Shown here one piece after another: positions 5,687 through 6,219 of a stretch of DNA of 6,219 nucleotides. The translations under genes and the position numbers were made by a program. Positions within the stretch are counted from its first letter, which is position 1, and the number at the start of each line of letters is the position of its first letter. The notes below the pieces were generated by a model. It made no database searches and had not been told where the DNA came from. It saw only the letters and a program-made list of their open reading frames with translations. The DNA lies in contig CAJOOW010000098.1 in the NCBI GenBank assembly GCA_905236375.1, positions 1 to 6,219 of the forward strand, given 5' to 3'. This stretch comes from an uncultured Alphaproteobacteria bacterium (GTDB taxonomy: Bacteria; Pseudomonadota; Alphaproteobacteria; RUG11792).

Positions 5687-6219
5687 TCACCTATTTAACT
5701 CTTTGATTGTCCTTTTAAAGCTTCTTGGCAAGCGGAAAACTTTTACCAATGTTTCATATCCGAAAAGAGTTAAGGCCTTTTGTTCAATGCTTGAATCTTT
5801 TGGTAAAGATTCATATTTCTCAATATTGAGATTTTCAAAAATACCATTATTTTTGAGCATTTTAAAGATTTCCAAATTATCTTCTTCATTCAGGATCAAA
5901 AAGAGTTCCTTTTGAATTCTTTCGATTGAAAGCTTCGAGATGTTATGAGCCTCAGTCTGAATCACATCGCGATATCTATCAGAAAAATCATGAAACCTTG
6001 CTGCAAATCGATAATATCTCAAAATTCTCAAATAATCCTCTTCAATTCGCATTTTTGGATCCCCGATGAAAATTACTCTTCCATTTTTCAAATCTTCAAG
6101 ACCATTAAAATAATCAAAGAGTTCTTCAGATTCCGAAAGGTACAAAGCGTTCATGGTAAAGTCTCGACGCTTTGCATCCTCCTCAAAACTTGAAACTTGT
6201 TGAATCTCACAAAAACGCC
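5687..6219 (-). CDS. cca: CCA tRNA nucleotidyltransferase / poly(A) polymerase family, 5' end outside window
   Basis: Class II nucleotidyltransferase that builds or repairs the CCA end of tRNAs from CTP and ATP without a template. Visible are 176 residues from the first whole codon (6217) to TGA at 5689-5687; the frame stays open to the window edge, so the catalytic GSxxR-DxD part lies outside. Landmarks: KRRDFTMNALY (16-26), GRVIFIGDPKMRIEEDYLRI (about 42-61) with the EDxxR nucleotide-selecting motif, LRYYRF, and LSIERIQKEL in the neck. The Met at 6154 is the Met inside RRDFTMN, not a start. Only about 150 residues follow RRDFTMNA, while related enzymes have close to 300, so the C-terminal body and tail look missing. 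It is the first visible gene of the cca-tkt-tilS row. Family assignment is firm; whether it is CCA-adding or poly(A)-adding, and whether it is intact, is not. Confidence 0.88.
   Translation of the reverse strand, partial: RFCEIQQVSSFEEDAKRRDFTMNALYLSESEELFDYFNGLEDLKNGRVIFIGDPKMRIEEDYLRILRYYRFAARFHDFSDRYRDVIQTEAHNISKLSIERIQKELFLILNEEDNLEIFKMLKNNGIFENLNIEKYESLPKDSSIEQKALTLFGYETLVKVFRLPRSFKRTIKELNR

Noticed and set aside
5687..5689. UGA read as tryptophan, extending the CCA enzyme.
   Set aside because: tkt also ends in TGA exactly where tilS begins, and the residues after 5687 (lysine-rich) show no family motif, so a recoded UGA is not supported.
5598..6193. Plus-strand open frames opposite the CCA-enzyme gene and the gap before tkt.
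   Set aside because: Antisense to conserved nucleotidyltransferase motifs and without start signals.

Overview
This AT-rich window looks chromosomal and bacterial, most likely from a low-GC alphaproteobacterium (Rickettsiales, Holosporales or Pelagibacterales-like). This rests on protein character: the FabF body (EQRRVDGFIIYA, NPFFIP, DAYHITAPAKD) and the CCA-enzyme core (RRDFTMNAL, GDPKMRIEEDYLRILRYYRF) read like alphaproteobacterial sequences. I ran no database search, so placement below class is a guess. I see no phage, insertion sequence, CRISPR array, tRNA or rRNA.

Layout. Minus strand, right block: a CCA-adding enzyme gene that runs in from beyond base 6219 (ends 5687), then transketolase tkt (5625-3769), then tilS (3772-2771), which overlaps tkt by 4 bases (ATGA). 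Plus strand, middle: one small orphan gene (2242-2724) for a probable secreted 160-residue protein, convergent with tilS. Minus strand, left block: acpP (1781-1548), fabF (1539-277, TTG start), then the 5' end of lgt, cut by the window edge at base 1. The lgt fragment is short but reads clearly as the N-terminus of prolipoprotein diacylglyceryl transferase.

The 460-base gap at 1782-2241 is the least ordinary part. It holds a good acpP promoter reading left. Reading right, it holds an extended -10 box, two hairpins and a perfect 8-bp terminator-like hairpin, together consistent with an unassigned small RNA of about 130-140 nt. Beyond these lie a 16-base palindrome and a plausible promoter plus strong Shine-Dalgarno for the orphan gene.

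Working together: AcpP carries acyl chains for FabF elongation in type II fatty acid synthesis, and Lgt later uses phosphatidylglycerol to lipidate lipoproteins, so the left block is envelope and lipid supply. The right block mixes tRNA maturation (CCA addition, lysidine formation) with the non-oxidative pentose phosphate pathway. The CCA enzyme stops unusually early, which is one of the points most worth checking. Most of the window is ordinary housekeeping sequence, and I do not claim a novel system. The main leads are the candidate RNA, the orphan secreted protein and the shortened CCA enzyme.
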